A DNA stretch of 64,000 nt, taken from Oscillospiraceae bacterium. Its GTDB lineage: Bacteria > Bacillota > Clostridia > Oscillospirales > CAG-272. The stretch lies in contig SVSI01000004.1 in the NCBI GenBank assembly GCA_015064385.1, positions 62,001 to 126,000 on the forward strand. Reading direction: 5' to 3'. The stretch's first letter is position 1; every line of letters starts with the position of its first letter. Below are positions 17,162 to 26,716 of this stretch, piece by piece. A model generated the notes under the pieces. The model saw only the letters and a program-made list of their open reading frames with translations, was not told where the DNA came from and made no database searches. The position numbers and the translations under genes were made by a program.

Positions 17162-17510
17162 AACACCCGAGCCAAAGGCGTTGTGTTCCTAAGGACACAA
17201 CGCCAACTCTATTCGCCTTCGGCGAGTTATATTGCTTCGCAGTGATATTCGGCTTACGCCGAGTGGTATTCGCTACGCGAGTTTAGGAGGCGAATAGAAT
17301 ATCACTGCAAGGCGAAGACCCTGCAATATCACTTTTGCGGTAGCAAAAATATAACGCTATCGAAGACAGCATATCACTCAAAACTATCAGGAAGTGCGCA
17401 CTTACTCACCACCAAACGTGGTAGTGCTAATAGAAAATAGCCGATACGGAAATAATCCATATCGGCTATTTTACTGTCCTTTAGCACCCGAAACTAATGG
17501 CTCGGGTGTT
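17162..17510. repeat. 349-bp structured element with 12-bp terminal inverted repeats
   Basis: AACACCCGAGCC (17162-17173) is the exact reverse complement of GGCTCGGGTGTT (17499-17510). Inside are GGCGTTGTGT/ACACAACGCC (17177-17204), then a run of tiny hairpins (cores CTTC, CTTC, TTAC, CTAC) spaced by GTGATATT-like octamers at 17224-17275. Complementary AATATCAC-like octamers occur at 17298-17390. No coding frame is visible in it. It looks like a non-autonomous mobile or foldback element, or a large structured RNA. It fills the gap between the NTGD gene and the next lipoprotein gene. Confidence 0.7.
17434..17472 (-). terminator. Terminator of the VWA/lipoprotein operon, inside the repeat element
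   Basis: AAAATAGCCGATA (17434-17446) and TATCGGCTATTTT (17460-17472) form a 13-bp perfect stem with a 13-nt loop. On the minus strand it ends in TTTT, so it can stop transcription of the gene ending at 17523. Confidence 0.7.
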
Positions 17511-17522
17511 CTTTTATAGGTT

Positions 17523-19673
17523 TTAGTTCTTTGTAAGAACGAGATCGATAGTATCCTCGGTGAGAGTCATAATCGCAGAGGTTGCAACTATGAAATTGAT
17601 GCTCTCTCCCGCTTCGAGAGTGAACTCGTAGGGGAGTTCGACCATTTCAGAGGAGAATTCGCTCTTCATATACGTTACGGCCGCATTATTTTCGCCCGCC
17701 TTTGCCGAAAGAGTGTAGGTACCTGCCTCGGTAGCGGTGAAATGCACCTCTACACCCGCGCAGTAATATCCTTCTACGGTAACGTAAATAGCGTTATCTC
17801 CAAGAACGAGAGCGCTTCCCGAAGGAGTTACGTCGCCGCCGATATCTCCGCCGCCAACGTCGTCAGAGGTAACGTCCTCAACTACGAACGTGACCTCGGC
17901 ATCTGCATCTCCTGCAAGAATAAGTGTTGCTGCTGCGCTTCCTGCCATAATGTTGTCGATCTGACCGCCGTTTGTAGCGGGGAACCATCCTGCGTATCCC
18001 GAAATATTTTCATTGTTCCAGCTGAGAATGATCGACTTAAACATAGCGTTGCTGGTAAATCCGCTGACATATACGTTGTATTCGATGCCTGCAGTCATAG
18101 TAACGGTAGTGGTTCCCACGGTAAGATCGATCTTGTACTCGAACTCATCAATGGTAATATCAGCAGTTTCGCCCGCGCCCTTAACGAGGTAAGCGATAGA
18201 GCCGCCTTCTGCCGTGTAGGAGATCTCATTTGCCCAAGTGGTTCCGTTGTCAACGCTGATCTCAAATCCCTCGGGTGCCTTGAGAACGTAGGTAGTGCCT
18301 TCCCACGCCTCATTGAAGACGTTGAGAGTACCCTGGGCACTTGCCTGCGACTTATAAGCGCCGTTTTCCTCTTTAACGAGATATCCGGAATGAGCAATGG
18401 TGATCTTGGTATCGAGAGTTTCCTCGGTTGCTTCAGAGTCAGTTGCGAGAACGTAGAATATGAGAGTGTCGCCCGCTTCAATATTTTCGCTTACGTAGTC
18501 TCCCCAAACGCCCTGCATAAAGCTGTACTCGGAGTTCCAGTTGTAGAACATAACCGCTTCTTTATCAGCGGTGATGCTGTAAGAGCCCGCTTTGGGAGCG
18601 GTGAATTCTACGGGGTAGTACTTACCGTAGGTGAGTTTTACATCGTTTTCGCCCTCGTTTGCCTTGTTGTTATCAAAGGAAACGATCTTAAAGTCAAACT
18701 CAAAGGTGCTTGCGGTCATATCGTCGAGACGGATTCCGAAGGTGATAGTCTGACCGTCTTCGTTCGCCGCAAACGCAACCGTGCTCTTGAGATCCCAGTC
18801 GATAATGAGGTTCTCAACGCTAGAGCTGAGCTCGTAGAGACCTGCAACGGGAGCGGTGTACGAAACTTTCATTTCAACGTTAGCGGGAAGGGTGTAGGTT
18901 CCCTCGTTACCGACGAGAACAACGTCGTCGCACGCGAGTACTACGTACTCGAATACTACCTCACCGTCCTCGGGAATGCTCATGGCGAATATCTTGGATT
19001 TAACGGTGACCTCGCCCGCCTCTGCAACCTCTACGACGTAGGTGTTTTCAAAGTCGTACTCGTTTGCTTCAGTGTTTTCGCCGAACTGAACTCCCGAATC
19101 GTCGATGATGGCAACTGCGTACTTACCTGCCTTGGGAGCGTTGAAGGTAACGGTTCCGAAGTTGTTGAACGCTGCGGGAATTTCGATAGTTCCTTCGCCG
19201 CTTTCGATCTCTTCACCGTAAACCGTTCTTATCGCCGAGATCTCTACCGCGGTGTTTGCCTTGATAGCGGCGACCTTGAGGGTATAGACTGCTTTTGCGT
19301 CCTTGATCTCGATCTCGCCGACGATCTCAGCACCCTTTACGTTAAGAACGTACTTTTCGTCAACGCTTGCCTTGAAGATAACGTCGCTTCCGGGTGCGCC
19401 CGAAAGAGTACCCTCAACGGTAACGAGCTCGGGAGCGTTTACCGTAACTATGTAAGCGGTAATATGTCCGCAAACGTCACAGATTCCGTCCTCGGTGCCG
19501 GTGTGTGCTGCAAGATCCGACTTTTCGGAAGTATGCTCGCAGCTTGCTGCATGCCAGTGATTTTCAGCGTCCGAAGACCACTCGCTTGCAAAGGTGTGTG
19601 TGTGTCCGTTGCATCCTGCAAGTGCGCTGAGCGCAAATACAAGGCAAAGGACGAGAGAAATGATTCTCTTCAT
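17523..19673 (-). CDS. Large secreted lipoprotein with CDVC module and repeated beta domains
   Basis: A 716-residue lipoprotein with lipobox A-L-A-G-C21. Residues 22-68 carry a His-rich and C-x-x-C module ('HTFASEWSSDAENHWH', then H-T-G-T-E-D-G-I-C-D-V-C). Several beta domains of about 90-110 residues follow, each built around a Y/F-T-A-P-x-A-G-x-Y segment (near 180, 270, 355, 655). This is a recurring carbohydrate- or protein-binding-like fold without catalytic motifs. There is no C-terminal anchor beyond the lipid. It lies 63 bp after the preceding lipoprotein gene, so it may be the last gene of the MoxR/VWA operon. Function is unknown. Confidence 0.7.
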   Translation of the reverse strand: MKRIISLVLCLVFALSALAGCNGHTHTFASEWSSDAENHWHAASCEHTSEKSDLAAHTGTEDGICDVCGHITAYIVTVNAPELVTVEGTLSGAPGSDVIFKASVDEKYVLNVKGAEIVGEIEIKDAKAVYTLKVAAIKANTAVEISAIRTVYGEEIESGEGTIEIPAAFNNFGTVTFNAPKAGKYAVAIIDDSGVQFGENTEANEYDFENTYVVEVAEAGEVTVKSKIFAMSIPEDGEVVFEYVVLACDDVVLVGNEGTYTLPANVEMKVSYTAPVAGLYELSSSVENLIIDWDLKSTVAFAANEDGQTITFGIRLDDMTASTFEFDFKIVSFDNNKANEGENDVKLTYGKYYPVEFTAPKAGSYSITADKEAVMFYNWNSEYSFMQGVWGDYVSENIEAGDTLIFYVLATDSEATEETLDTKITIAHSGYLVKEENGAYKSQASAQGTLNVFNEAWEGTTYVLKAPEGFEISVDNGTTWANEISYTAEGGSIAYLVKGAGETADITIDEFEYKIDLTVGTTTVTMTAGIEYNVYVSGFTSNAMFKSIILSWNNENISGYAGWFPATNGGQIDNIMAGSAAATLILAGDADAEVTFVVEDVTSDDVGGGDIGGDVTPSGSALVLGDNAIYVTVEGYYCAGVEVHFTATEAGTYTLSAKAGENNAAVTYMKSEFSSEMVELPYEFTLEAGESINFIVATSAIMTLTEDTIDLVLTKN

Positions 19674-19736
19674 AAAATTTGCCTCCTTTATAAAGCATAA
19701 ATTTATTTCAATTTTAATTGAAAACTTAAAAGATCC

Positions 19737-21320
19737 TTACTGCTTTTCTTTGTAGTATCCGCAGGCGAAGAGCCACTGGTCGTCTTCTTCTGCATAAACC
19801 GATATCTCCGGATTGGTTTCAACGAAACCGTTTCCGTCGAAGAAGAGAAGCTGTGAAACGCTGTATTTTTGCAGAAAATCCTTGAGCTCCTCGGTAACGC
19901 CGTAAACTCCGTCACTGTTGCACAGATCGGAGTAGCCGCTCTTACCCATTGCCTCCTCGGGACATCTTCTGCAGTCCGGGTGACAGTGTGTACAAGCGTC
20001 CGTGCAGGCACCGACCGCACCGTAAGAGCTGACGCTCTCGCACTGCTGTCTTATCCTGCAAGGGCAGTTCGTTACACAGAAATATGGACCGTTATCACCC
20101 GGGGGATCCTCGAGAAGTGCTTCAAATCCCTCAATAAAGAGCTTATAGTTTTCGGTGCCTCCCGAAACGGTTAGAGCTTTGTTTCCGCGCATTTCAATCT
20201 GATTGAATGCCGTGTCCATAAATCTGCAGGGTGCACTCACGAAGGCGTAGAGTATCGGACCGTAGCCCTGTGTATCGGTATATTTTGCAGGATCGTAGAG
20301 ATGGTAATATCCGTCTCCGCCATCCGAGCGAGCCCAGAGCTTATACGCAGAGCCGTCAAAGATGTTGGCGGTATTTCCGTTCACCGTCTGCGAGATCTCC
20401 GCACCAACGAACTCGTATTTGCTCTTGTCGTATTCGGGCTGTCTTACGAGCGTTTCCTGAGGTACGATTATATCAGATTCGGTATGATTCAGCGAAAATT
20501 CACCGTCAAGCATTATGACGAAATATACCTTTACGGGATATTCGCCGCTTTTTGAGTCTGCAACGATGCCGAACGTGAAAACCGCTTGACCGCCGGTACT
20601 GATCATTTCGTCTGCGATTTCAACGTCAAACTTAAAGTTTTTGGTAAAGGACGACTCGGCACCGCCGGTATCTGCCGTGAAATTCAGCGGCTTGAATGCG
20701 ATGCTTGCGCCGTAGTAATTTGCTTTAGGGTTTACGTTATTTTCGACAGTATCGGTCCACGAGAGCACCGAGTAGGTTCCGCTTTTTCTCGGAGCAAATG
20801 CGTAGAACACCTCGTCCTTTGCACTGTCGATCGTGGCGCAGTAAACTCCGGTCGCTCTGATATCAATGCAGTTATAGAGACCTTGACCCTTGCCCTTGGT
20901 CTCAACGAGCTTATAAAGCTCGATAACTATCTGCTTGTTATTGCTCGTTGCTTTATAGGCGTTCGGATCGTATCCGTATCCGTTTGGAATATCTGAAAGA
21001 GTTACCTGATAGTCACCGTCGAGTCCGTCGATCTTTGCAAAGCCGTCCTCACCTATTTTCTCCTTGTGGAATGAAAATCCGTCGTTCCACTGGGCGTATA
21101 TCTCCTTGTCGGGAGTGGGAATATAGAGCTGTCCGTTATAGGAAAGCGAGACTGTAAAAAGGTCCTCGCCCGTCGCATCGGTGCTGCCGTCGGGATCTTT
21201 GTCGCCGCTTTGACCGTTATTCTGGTTATTACCGCCCGCAGGAGTGTACTGTCCGCAGGAGACTAGCAGAGTAGCAAGGACGAGCAGAAGCGAAAGGATA
21301 AGAATTGCTGATCTTTTCAT
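19737..21320 (-). CDS. Secreted lipoprotein with cysteine-rich C-terminus
   Basis: A 527-residue lipoprotein with lipobox L-L-V-S-C22 and a Gly/Asn/Asp linker after it. A prealbumin-like beta domain follows ('LYIPTPDKEIYAQWNDGFSF'). A larger domain (about 130-400) shows the Y-x-A-F-A-P-R-K-S-G-T-Y-S pattern seen in the neighbouring lipoprotein. Residues about 415-455 contain ten cysteines in C-x-C and C-x-x-C pairs, which suggests a metal-binding or disulfide knot. The ATG lies 2 nt beyond the stop of the double-VWA gene, with GGAGGAG inside that gene's end, so translation is coupled. Confidence 0.7.
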   Translation of the reverse strand: MKRSAILILSLLLVLATLLVSCGQYTPAGGNNQNNGQSGDKDPDGSTDATGEDLFTVSLSYNGQLYIPTPDKEIYAQWNDGFSFHKEKIGEDGFAKIDGLDGDYQVTLSDIPNGYGYDPNAYKATSNNKQIVIELYKLVETKGKGQGLYNCIDIRATGVYCATIDSAKDEVFYAFAPRKSGTYSVLSWTDTVENNVNPKANYYGASIAFKPLNFTADTGGAESSFTKNFKFDVEIADEMISTGGQAVFTFGIVADSKSGEYPVKVYFVIMLDGEFSLNHTESDIIVPQETLVRQPEYDKSKYEFVGAEISQTVNGNTANIFDGSAYKLWARSDGGDGYYHLYDPAKYTDTQGYGPILYAFVSAPCRFMDTAFNQIEMRGNKALTVSGGTENYKLFIEGFEALLEDPPGDNGPYFCVTNCPCRIRQQCESVSSYGAVGACTDACTHCHPDCRRCPEEAMGKSGYSDLCNSDGVYGVTEELKDFLQKYSVSQLLFFDGNGFVETNPEISVYAEEDDQWLFACGYYKEKQ

Positions 21321-21322
21321 AA

Positions 21323-24001
21323 TTATTTAACTCCTCCTTGCTTTGATCTTATCTTAAAGAAGCTCTTTATGTCGCTGATCTTGAGCTTTCTTATTATTAT
21401 ATCCGCTATGTACGCAAGTACTGCCAGTGCCATCAGCGGAGCGGTGAGAGGCAGGGTGTAGGTTGCGATCTTGTCCTCGTCGTTCTTGATCTCGGGTACG
21501 CCGCTTTCGCTTACGGTGCCTCTCGTTCTTATTGCCGCGTGCAGTGACGACGGATCGAACACCGCAAAAGCGTCGTATTCGGGCGAATAAGAAATATTGA
21601 ACTCGGAGCTTGCCTCAAAGGACTGCTCACCGAATGAGTAAATTATATTTATAAGGTACTTTCCGCTCGTGGGAGTTTCAAATTTATAGAAATATCTCGA
21701 CGAGTCGAAGGTGAGACGTTCGGTGATCTTTGATCCGTCCGGAAGGGTGACGGTGGCGTCGGCACTTGCGCTCGGGTTGAGCGAGGCGGGGATGATCTCG
21801 AGAGTTGAATAGGTTCCGTCATACTCTACGTTAAGAGTATAAGGATATCCTACACGCTCCTTTGGCGTGCACTGCTCGGAGACGTTAGTAAAGAAGATAT
21901 CTCCGCTGCCACCATTCCAAAGAGACGTCCAGTCGCCCGAAAGCGAGCTTGTAAAGGATGCTACCTTGCCCTCGCCGTAGCTCCAGTAAGCATAGAGGGG
22001 AACCTCTACGGTAGAGCCGCTGCTCTTGACGTAATCAAGTGCAAGTACGGTGGATGCGCTTGCCTTTGCTTTGGCATAAGCGTAACCGTAAATATCGGGA
22101 AGAGAAGAGATACCCGATAGGATCTTGTCTTTTTCGAGCTTTATTTTTACAGCAGTCTGCTTTTCGATGATCGATTCGGTAACGTCGTCCGCGATTTCGG
22201 AGAACATAACGTCCTCAAGATCCTTTTCGGTGTTTATCGAGTAGTATTTGCCACCACCCGCGCTCGCGATGCCCCTGAGCGTTTTTACGCCCGCATCGCT
22301 CTCGTCCGCGTTGTTTGTGTTGTTGGGATCCCTCGGGGGAGCGGGTTGTATTACTGACGTTGTGATGCCGTGCTCGCGAAGACGGGCAACTACGTCTGCG
22401 GGAGTATCGCTGTCAAGTGTATATGAAAGACCGTCACTGATAAGCATTATCTGCTTTTCGTCAAAGGCGAGGTCTATCATAAAGTCACCCGCCTTGTCAA
22501 GCGCGGTTCCGATGACCGTACCTTGGTAAGGTTCTATCGAGTTTATCTTTTTGGTAAGAGTTTCCTTGTTACTGTCGGACGCTCTTATCGGAGACTGCAG
22601 AACGTTTATCTCGCCCCAGAAATTAACTACCATTACGTAGTCGTTCTCTCCGAGAAAATCGAGTAGCTGTACCGCCGCCTGCTTTGCGATAATAAGTCGT
22701 GAAAAATGCTGTAAGCTTCGCGAGGAGTCGATAACTATTGCGTAGAGCTTGGGGTCCTGATCGCTGTTACCGAACTTGACGGGAAGCATATCTTCAAGCT
22801 GCTTCAGTATATCCTCAGTCTTGTTCTGTATCTTAAGATCTCCCATAGTTACGAGACTTTTTCCGAACAGAGAAACCGATTTGTCAACAGCGTCGATAAA
22901 TGCGGTGTAGTTGTTAATATCGCGAATGTCAACGTCAGAAAGTATGATCTCGTCATACTTACAAAGCTCTTCAACGCTGCACGGAACGTCACGCTTTTTC
23001 TTGGTTATGACGAATGAGTCGATCGTGGCGCCGTCTCCGTAAAGTGCCTTTGCTCGATCAACGTCACTTTGATTTGAGGTTACGAGCAATACGTTTATCT
23101 CTCCCGTTACGTTCTGTGTGAAAGAGTAGGCGTTGTTTACGGGAAGCGTATCGTCGTCCGAGATTATCTTAACGGTGTAGTCAAACGCTCCCGCCTGCAC
23201 AGTAGGAAGATCGAAACTGAATACGTTATATCCCCTTGTCAGAGTAAGCGCTCTGCTGTCTATCTCGCTTTCGCCCTGATAGAGCTTTGCAATGGCGTTT
23301 GATTCCTGGTTTGACTGTACTAAAACGTCAGCCGTTACCTCGTGGTTAAGATAGGTCGATCTTGTGAAATCAACTCCTGTGAGCTGGACCTCCTTAACGT
23401 CGGGCGTGATATTGTTGTCGATATATACGGCGTCAATAGCGATGTTTTCCGAGTGGAGCTTTTCAATGGTGCTGATCAGCTTACGTGTGGCGTCGGTGTC
23501 TGTGTCTTTTCCGTCCGTTATTAGAACGATACGCTTAAGACAGTCGCCTCCGAACAGAGACGCGGTGTATTCGAGTGCGGACGAAATATCTGTCGCACTT
23601 TCGTCGATCTCTGCGTTTTTAACGCTCGTGAGCTTTCCGCCGAGTTCGGTCAGAAGCGTCTGATCCTTTCCGAAGCAGACAACTCCGAGCTTGGAGTTTC
23701 TCGGCAGCTTATCGCTGACGTCTTCAACGTACTCGTCTATTTTGTCAAGATTTCTGTTTGACGAATAGGATACGTCCGCAACGACGTAAACCTCGGTCTT
23801 CGTTATGACTGCGGTGAGCACGCTTCCGGCAATGGCAAGCGCTATGCACAGAGCAATAAACAGGTGAAGAACGAGAGAAGCGGTAGTGCTTTTCGACTTG
23901 TTCTCCTTGCGTACCGCAAAAGCAAACGGGACGATTATAAGGAGAAGGATCGGAATTATTATGAGAAGCAGATAGGGATTATCGAAGCTGATATTTATCA
24001 T
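21323..24001 (-). CDS. Membrane protein with two von Willebrand A domains
   Basis: An 892-residue protein with two N-terminal membrane helices (about 10-30 and 42-66). A first VWA domain has MIDAS-like D76-V-S-Y-S80, and a second VWA domain near residue 420 has D-S-S-R-S. A beta-rich region follows, with one C-terminal helix before the basic end. It resembles the large double-VWA proteins found beside BatA in MoxR clusters. The start is ATG 24001: eight further codons are open upstream but lie deeper in the preceding gene. It overlaps that gene by 23 bp. Confidence 0.8.
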   Translation of the reverse strand: MINISFDNPYLLLIIIPILLLIIVPFAFAVRKENKSKSTTASLVLHLFIALCIALAIAGSVLTAVITKTEVYVVADVSYSSNRNLDKIDEYVEDVSDKLPRNSKLGVVCFGKDQTLLTELGGKLTSVKNAEIDESATDISSALEYTASLFGGDCLKRIVLITDGKDTDTDATRKLISTIEKLHSENIAIDAVYIDNNITPDVKEVQLTGVDFTRSTYLNHEVTADVLVQSNQESNAIAKLYQGESEIDSRALTLTRGYNVFSFDLPTVQAGAFDYTVKIISDDDTLPVNNAYSFTQNVTGEINVLLVTSNQSDVDRAKALYGDGATIDSFVITKKKRDVPCSVEELCKYDEIILSDVDIRDINNYTAFIDAVDKSVSLFGKSLVTMGDLKIQNKTEDILKQLEDMLPVKFGNSDQDPKLYAIVIDSSRSLQHFSRLIIAKQAAVQLLDFLGENDYVMVVNFWGEINVLQSPIRASDSNKETLTKKINSIEPYQGTVIGTALDKAGDFMIDLAFDEKQIMLISDGLSYTLDSDTPADVVARLREHGITTSVIQPAPPRDPNNTNNADESDAGVKTLRGIASAGGGKYYSINTEKDLEDVMFSEIADDVTESIIEKQTAVKIKLEKDKILSGISSLPDIYGYAYAKAKASASTVLALDYVKSSGSTVEVPLYAYWSYGEGKVASFTSSLSGDWTSLWNGGSGDIFFTNVSEQCTPKERVGYPYTLNVEYDGTYSTLEIIPASLNPSASADATVTLPDGSKITERLTFDSSRYFYKFETPTSGKYLINIIYSFGEQSFEASSEFNISYSPEYDAFAVFDPSSLHAAIRTRGTVSESGVPEIKNDEDKIATYTLPLTAPLMALAVLAYIADIIIRKLKISDIKSFFKIRSKQGGVK

Positions 24002-25832
24002 AACAGTACACCATCCAATCTGCAAGGAAAATAAACGCGAGAATAATGAATATTACGGTAAGCGGATCGTATTTTCCGTCAAAGCCGTCCGAGCTCTTCT
24101 CACCCTGAAGGGCAATGGACTCCTCGCTTTGAGCGGGATCGCGCTCGCTTTCCGCAAACGATGAGTAGATGCTGAACTCTCTTGCTGAGCCCGCCACCGT
24201 CATAGTTATATTGTAAACTCCTGCCTCGTTAAGGGGGAGAGATGCGATAGCTGAAGAAGTGTCAAGATAAGTCACGTTTCCGAGCGGGCTTTCCACTCTT
24301 ATGCTTTCGCAGTTTGCAATAACGTTTATCTGTGCCTCCTGTGAGCTTTCGTAGGAGGTCTTTTCAACCATATCGGGGAAGGAATAGTTTACAATGTTTC
24401 GCATAAGTACGCCGTAATCCGAAAGAAGGGGAAGATTGGAATCGTGGATATCGAAGGCGAAAACGACTTCGCGCGAGCCGTTTGTGGTAGTTCCCGCGAA
24501 GACTATCGGATTGCCCTTATACGAGAAAACGGTTGTGAAATTACGGTAAAATCCGCACTTTACGTATTTGGTCAGGTGAATGCCCTCACCGCGGAGATCC
24601 TTGATAAGTGCCTGTGCGGTGGACGAGGACGAGTCCGTCAGCGTGATAACGTCAGAACCATCAAAGGTGACCTCACCCTGTACGCTGAATCCCGATCCGT
24701 TAACGCTTCCTCCAAGGTTCATAAGCCAGACCGTTCCGTCCTGCGGGAGCTCTTTGATCAAATCGGGAGCTACCGAATCAAAGATATAAAGTCCGTATCC
24801 CGACTGCGAGCTATATTCGGACGGCTTTATAACGTCGATTTTGGCGTGTAAAAGCTGACCGAGCATTGCCTTTATAAGATAGGGACGCTCGCTGACTATA
24901 AGCGTGTCGTACGAGCTTTCGCTCTCAAGATCGTAAACGATATATTCGTTATCGAGCGCAAGTGCGTCGCTTTGCAGCACCTTGACGCTGAATGAGGAAA
25001 ATCTGTCCGAGCTTGCAGTAAAAGTAAAGGGCGTTTTTTCACCTTTGTTTACCGATATAGTCTCTATTGCAGCCGGATCATCTGCACCGTCAATATAAAG
25101 TCCGACGGTTATACTTGCATCGCTTTTATACGATACAACGCTTCCGCTGACCTCTAAAATTCCGTCCTTATTCGTATATACCACATCTGAGACGGCGTAG
25201 TTCTCTTCGCCGCGTGAGAGGTCTATAACGTTTACGTTTTTGTGCTCTCCGTACGCCTTGTCGCTTACGAGATATACGAGAGTAGAGGGATTTTCGTTGA
25301 AATATCCCTGAGCTATACCGAGTGCTTCCTTAAGATCTGCGGTGTTGTACGCTACCTTAAGCTCGTCGAGAAGGGCTATTGCTTGCTCCTTGTCGTCCGT
25401 TCTTTCATATACCACGCCCGTGTCGTCTCCGACGTAAACGAGAGAGAAGGTACTTCCTTCAGAGGCACCGTTTATAATGTCCTTTATCTCGTCCTTGCCG
25501 TTTTCAAAACGCGTTTTTTCGTCCGAAATCATATTCATACTGCCCGAGGCGTCGAGAATGAAGCAATACTCGTTTGCCGCGTTTGGAATTGCAATTATCG
25601 GATGCGCTATTGCGAGCGAGATCAGTATTACGGAAAGTATCTGCAAAATAAGACTGATAATTCCGGTAAGACGGCTGAGCGGATTTTTCCTCTTGAGAAA
25701 TTTCTCGCTGAGCGTCCACAGATAGGTCGAGGATACAGTCTGCTCGGTATATTTGCTTTTTATTATGTAAATGAATATCAGGATCGGTACCCCGATAAGT
25801 CCGAGTAGTCCCAGTGGGTAGAGGAAACTCAC
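23979..25832 (-). CDS. BatA-like membrane protein with VWA domain
   Basis: A 617-residue protein. N-terminal helices lie at about 5-25 and 57-82, with an aerotolerance/BatA-type start ('YPLGLLGLIGVPILIFIYII'). A VWA domain has MIDAS D94-A-S-G-S98. A long extracytoplasmic beta region precedes a C-terminal helix (about 590-610). BatA-type proteins work with MoxR ATPases and DUF58 proteins, probably in metal insertion or envelope protein maturation; the client here is unknown. It overlaps the DUF58 gene by 4 bp and the double-VWA gene by 23 bp. Confidence 0.85.
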   Translation of the reverse strand: MSFLYPLGLLGLIGVPILIFIYIIKSKYTEQTVSSTYLWTLSEKFLKRKNPLSRLTGIISLILQILSVILISLAIAHPIIAIPNAANEYCFILDASGSMNMISDEKTRFENGKDEIKDIINGASEGSTFSLVYVGDDTGVVYERTDDKEQAIALLDELKVAYNTADLKEALGIAQGYFNENPSTLVYLVSDKAYGEHKNVNVIDLSRGEENYAVSDVVYTNKDGILEVSGSVVSYKSDASITVGLYIDGADDPAAIETISVNKGEKTPFTFTASSDRFSSFSVKVLQSDALALDNEYIVYDLESESSYDTLIVSERPYLIKAMLGQLLHAKIDVIKPSEYSSQSGYGLYIFDSVAPDLIKELPQDGTVWLMNLGGSVNGSGFSVQGEVTFDGSDVITLTDSSSSTAQALIKDLRGEGIHLTKYVKCGFYRNFTTVFSYKGNPIVFAGTTTNGSREVVFAFDIHDSNLPLLSDYGVLMRNIVNYSFPDMVEKTSYESSQEAQINVIANCESIRVESPLGNVTYLDTSSAIASLPLNEAGVYNITMTVAGSAREFSIYSSFAESERDPAQSEESIALQGEKSSDGFDGKYDPLTVIFIILAFIFLADWMVYCYDKYQLR

Positions 25833-26713
25833 TTTACAACCTCCGTGTTTACGAGTTTTTCAAAGAATATCTCACCGAGAGACGCTTCTGCTGACGTGAG
25901 CATATAGCTTGCCCCTCTTGCCAGAGCATAGTTCTTTACCTTGTTTGTGACGTATTCAAGCGCGCTTTTGTACGCCTTTGCTATGTCGCGGTCAATGTTC
26001 TTTTTGTACGTTCTCGACACATTTTCCGAGTCGAAGAAATGCACCTTTCCGCGGACGAGAGGATTTAGCTCCTCCTTTGAAAGCACCTGCATACAGAGAA
26101 GATCGCGCTTTTTGTCGCAGAAAAGATCTATCGCCGCTTCGTAGTCGTTGTCTGTAAGAAAGTCGGAGATGAGGACGGAAAGTCCGTCGCCGTATCCGAC
26201 GTTCGTGGGAAGAATAGCGTCGCTTATATAGCTGTCCCCGTCAAAAACGATATCCTCAAGCTTGGATATAGAGGTCAGATACGCTTCTTTTCCCACCATT
26301 CCTCTGATTATCTCGTGAAGCTCGTTGTTTTTGATAACGAATATAGATACCTTGTCCATTTCGCATACCGAAAGATAGGCGATAAGGGAAGCGATCTTCA
26401 GCGCTTGCTCGGCTTTTTTTGCGTCTCCGTATTCCATCGAACGGCTGGCGTCTATGTAGATTTTTGTGTGCATCTGACGCTCGTCGAGATAGAGCTTCGT
26501 ATAAAGCTTATCAAATCGTGCGTATGCGTTCCAGTCGATCTTTGTGGTGTCGTCACCGCCGGTATAATCGCGGTAATCGGTGAATTCACATGAGGAGCCG
26601 TAGCTTCTGCTCTTGCGGTTTCCGCCAAACATACCGGCTACGTTGTTTTTAAGCAGCATCTGAAGGGTTTCGATCTGCTGTAAAAACTCCTCGTTTATAA
26701 CAAATCTGCTCAT
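25829..26713 (-). CDS. DUF58 domain protein
   Basis: A 294-residue cytoplasmic protein of the DUF58 family that accompanies MoxR. The signature block 'DYTGGDDTTKIDWNAYAR' lies near residues 50-68. A VWA-like strand follows with D-A-S-R-S (near 91-95), which keeps part of a MIDAS. It sits between the moxR gene (3-bp gap) and batA (4-bp overlap), so the three proteins are made together. Its role in the complex is not defined. Confidence 0.9.
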   Translation of the reverse strand: MSRFVINEEFLQQIETLQMLLKNNVAGMFGGNRKSRSYGSSCEFTDYRDYTGGDDTTKIDWNAYARFDKLYTKLYLDERQMHTKIYIDASRSMEYGDAKKAEQALKIASLIAYLSVCEMDKVSIFVIKNNELHEIIRGMVGKEAYLTSISKLEDIVFDGDSYISDAILPTNVGYGDGLSVLISDFLTDNDYEAAIDLFCDKKRDLLCMQVLSKEELNPLVRGKVHFFDSENVSRTYKKNIDRDIAKAYKSALEYVTNKVKNYALARGASYMLTSAEASLGEIFFEKLVNTEVVK

Positions 26714-26716
26714 AAA

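Noticed and set aside
17214..17400. CRISPR array
   Set aside because: The repeated units are 8-9 nt, degenerate and alternate with palindromes. There are no uniform 24-37 nt repeats or unique spacers, and no cas genes.
17742..19700. 652-codon open frame on the plus strand opposite the lipoprotein gene
   Set aside because: It is antisense to a well-supported lipoprotein with signal peptide and domains. Its peptide has no recognisable family and its length follows from the codon bias of the true gene.
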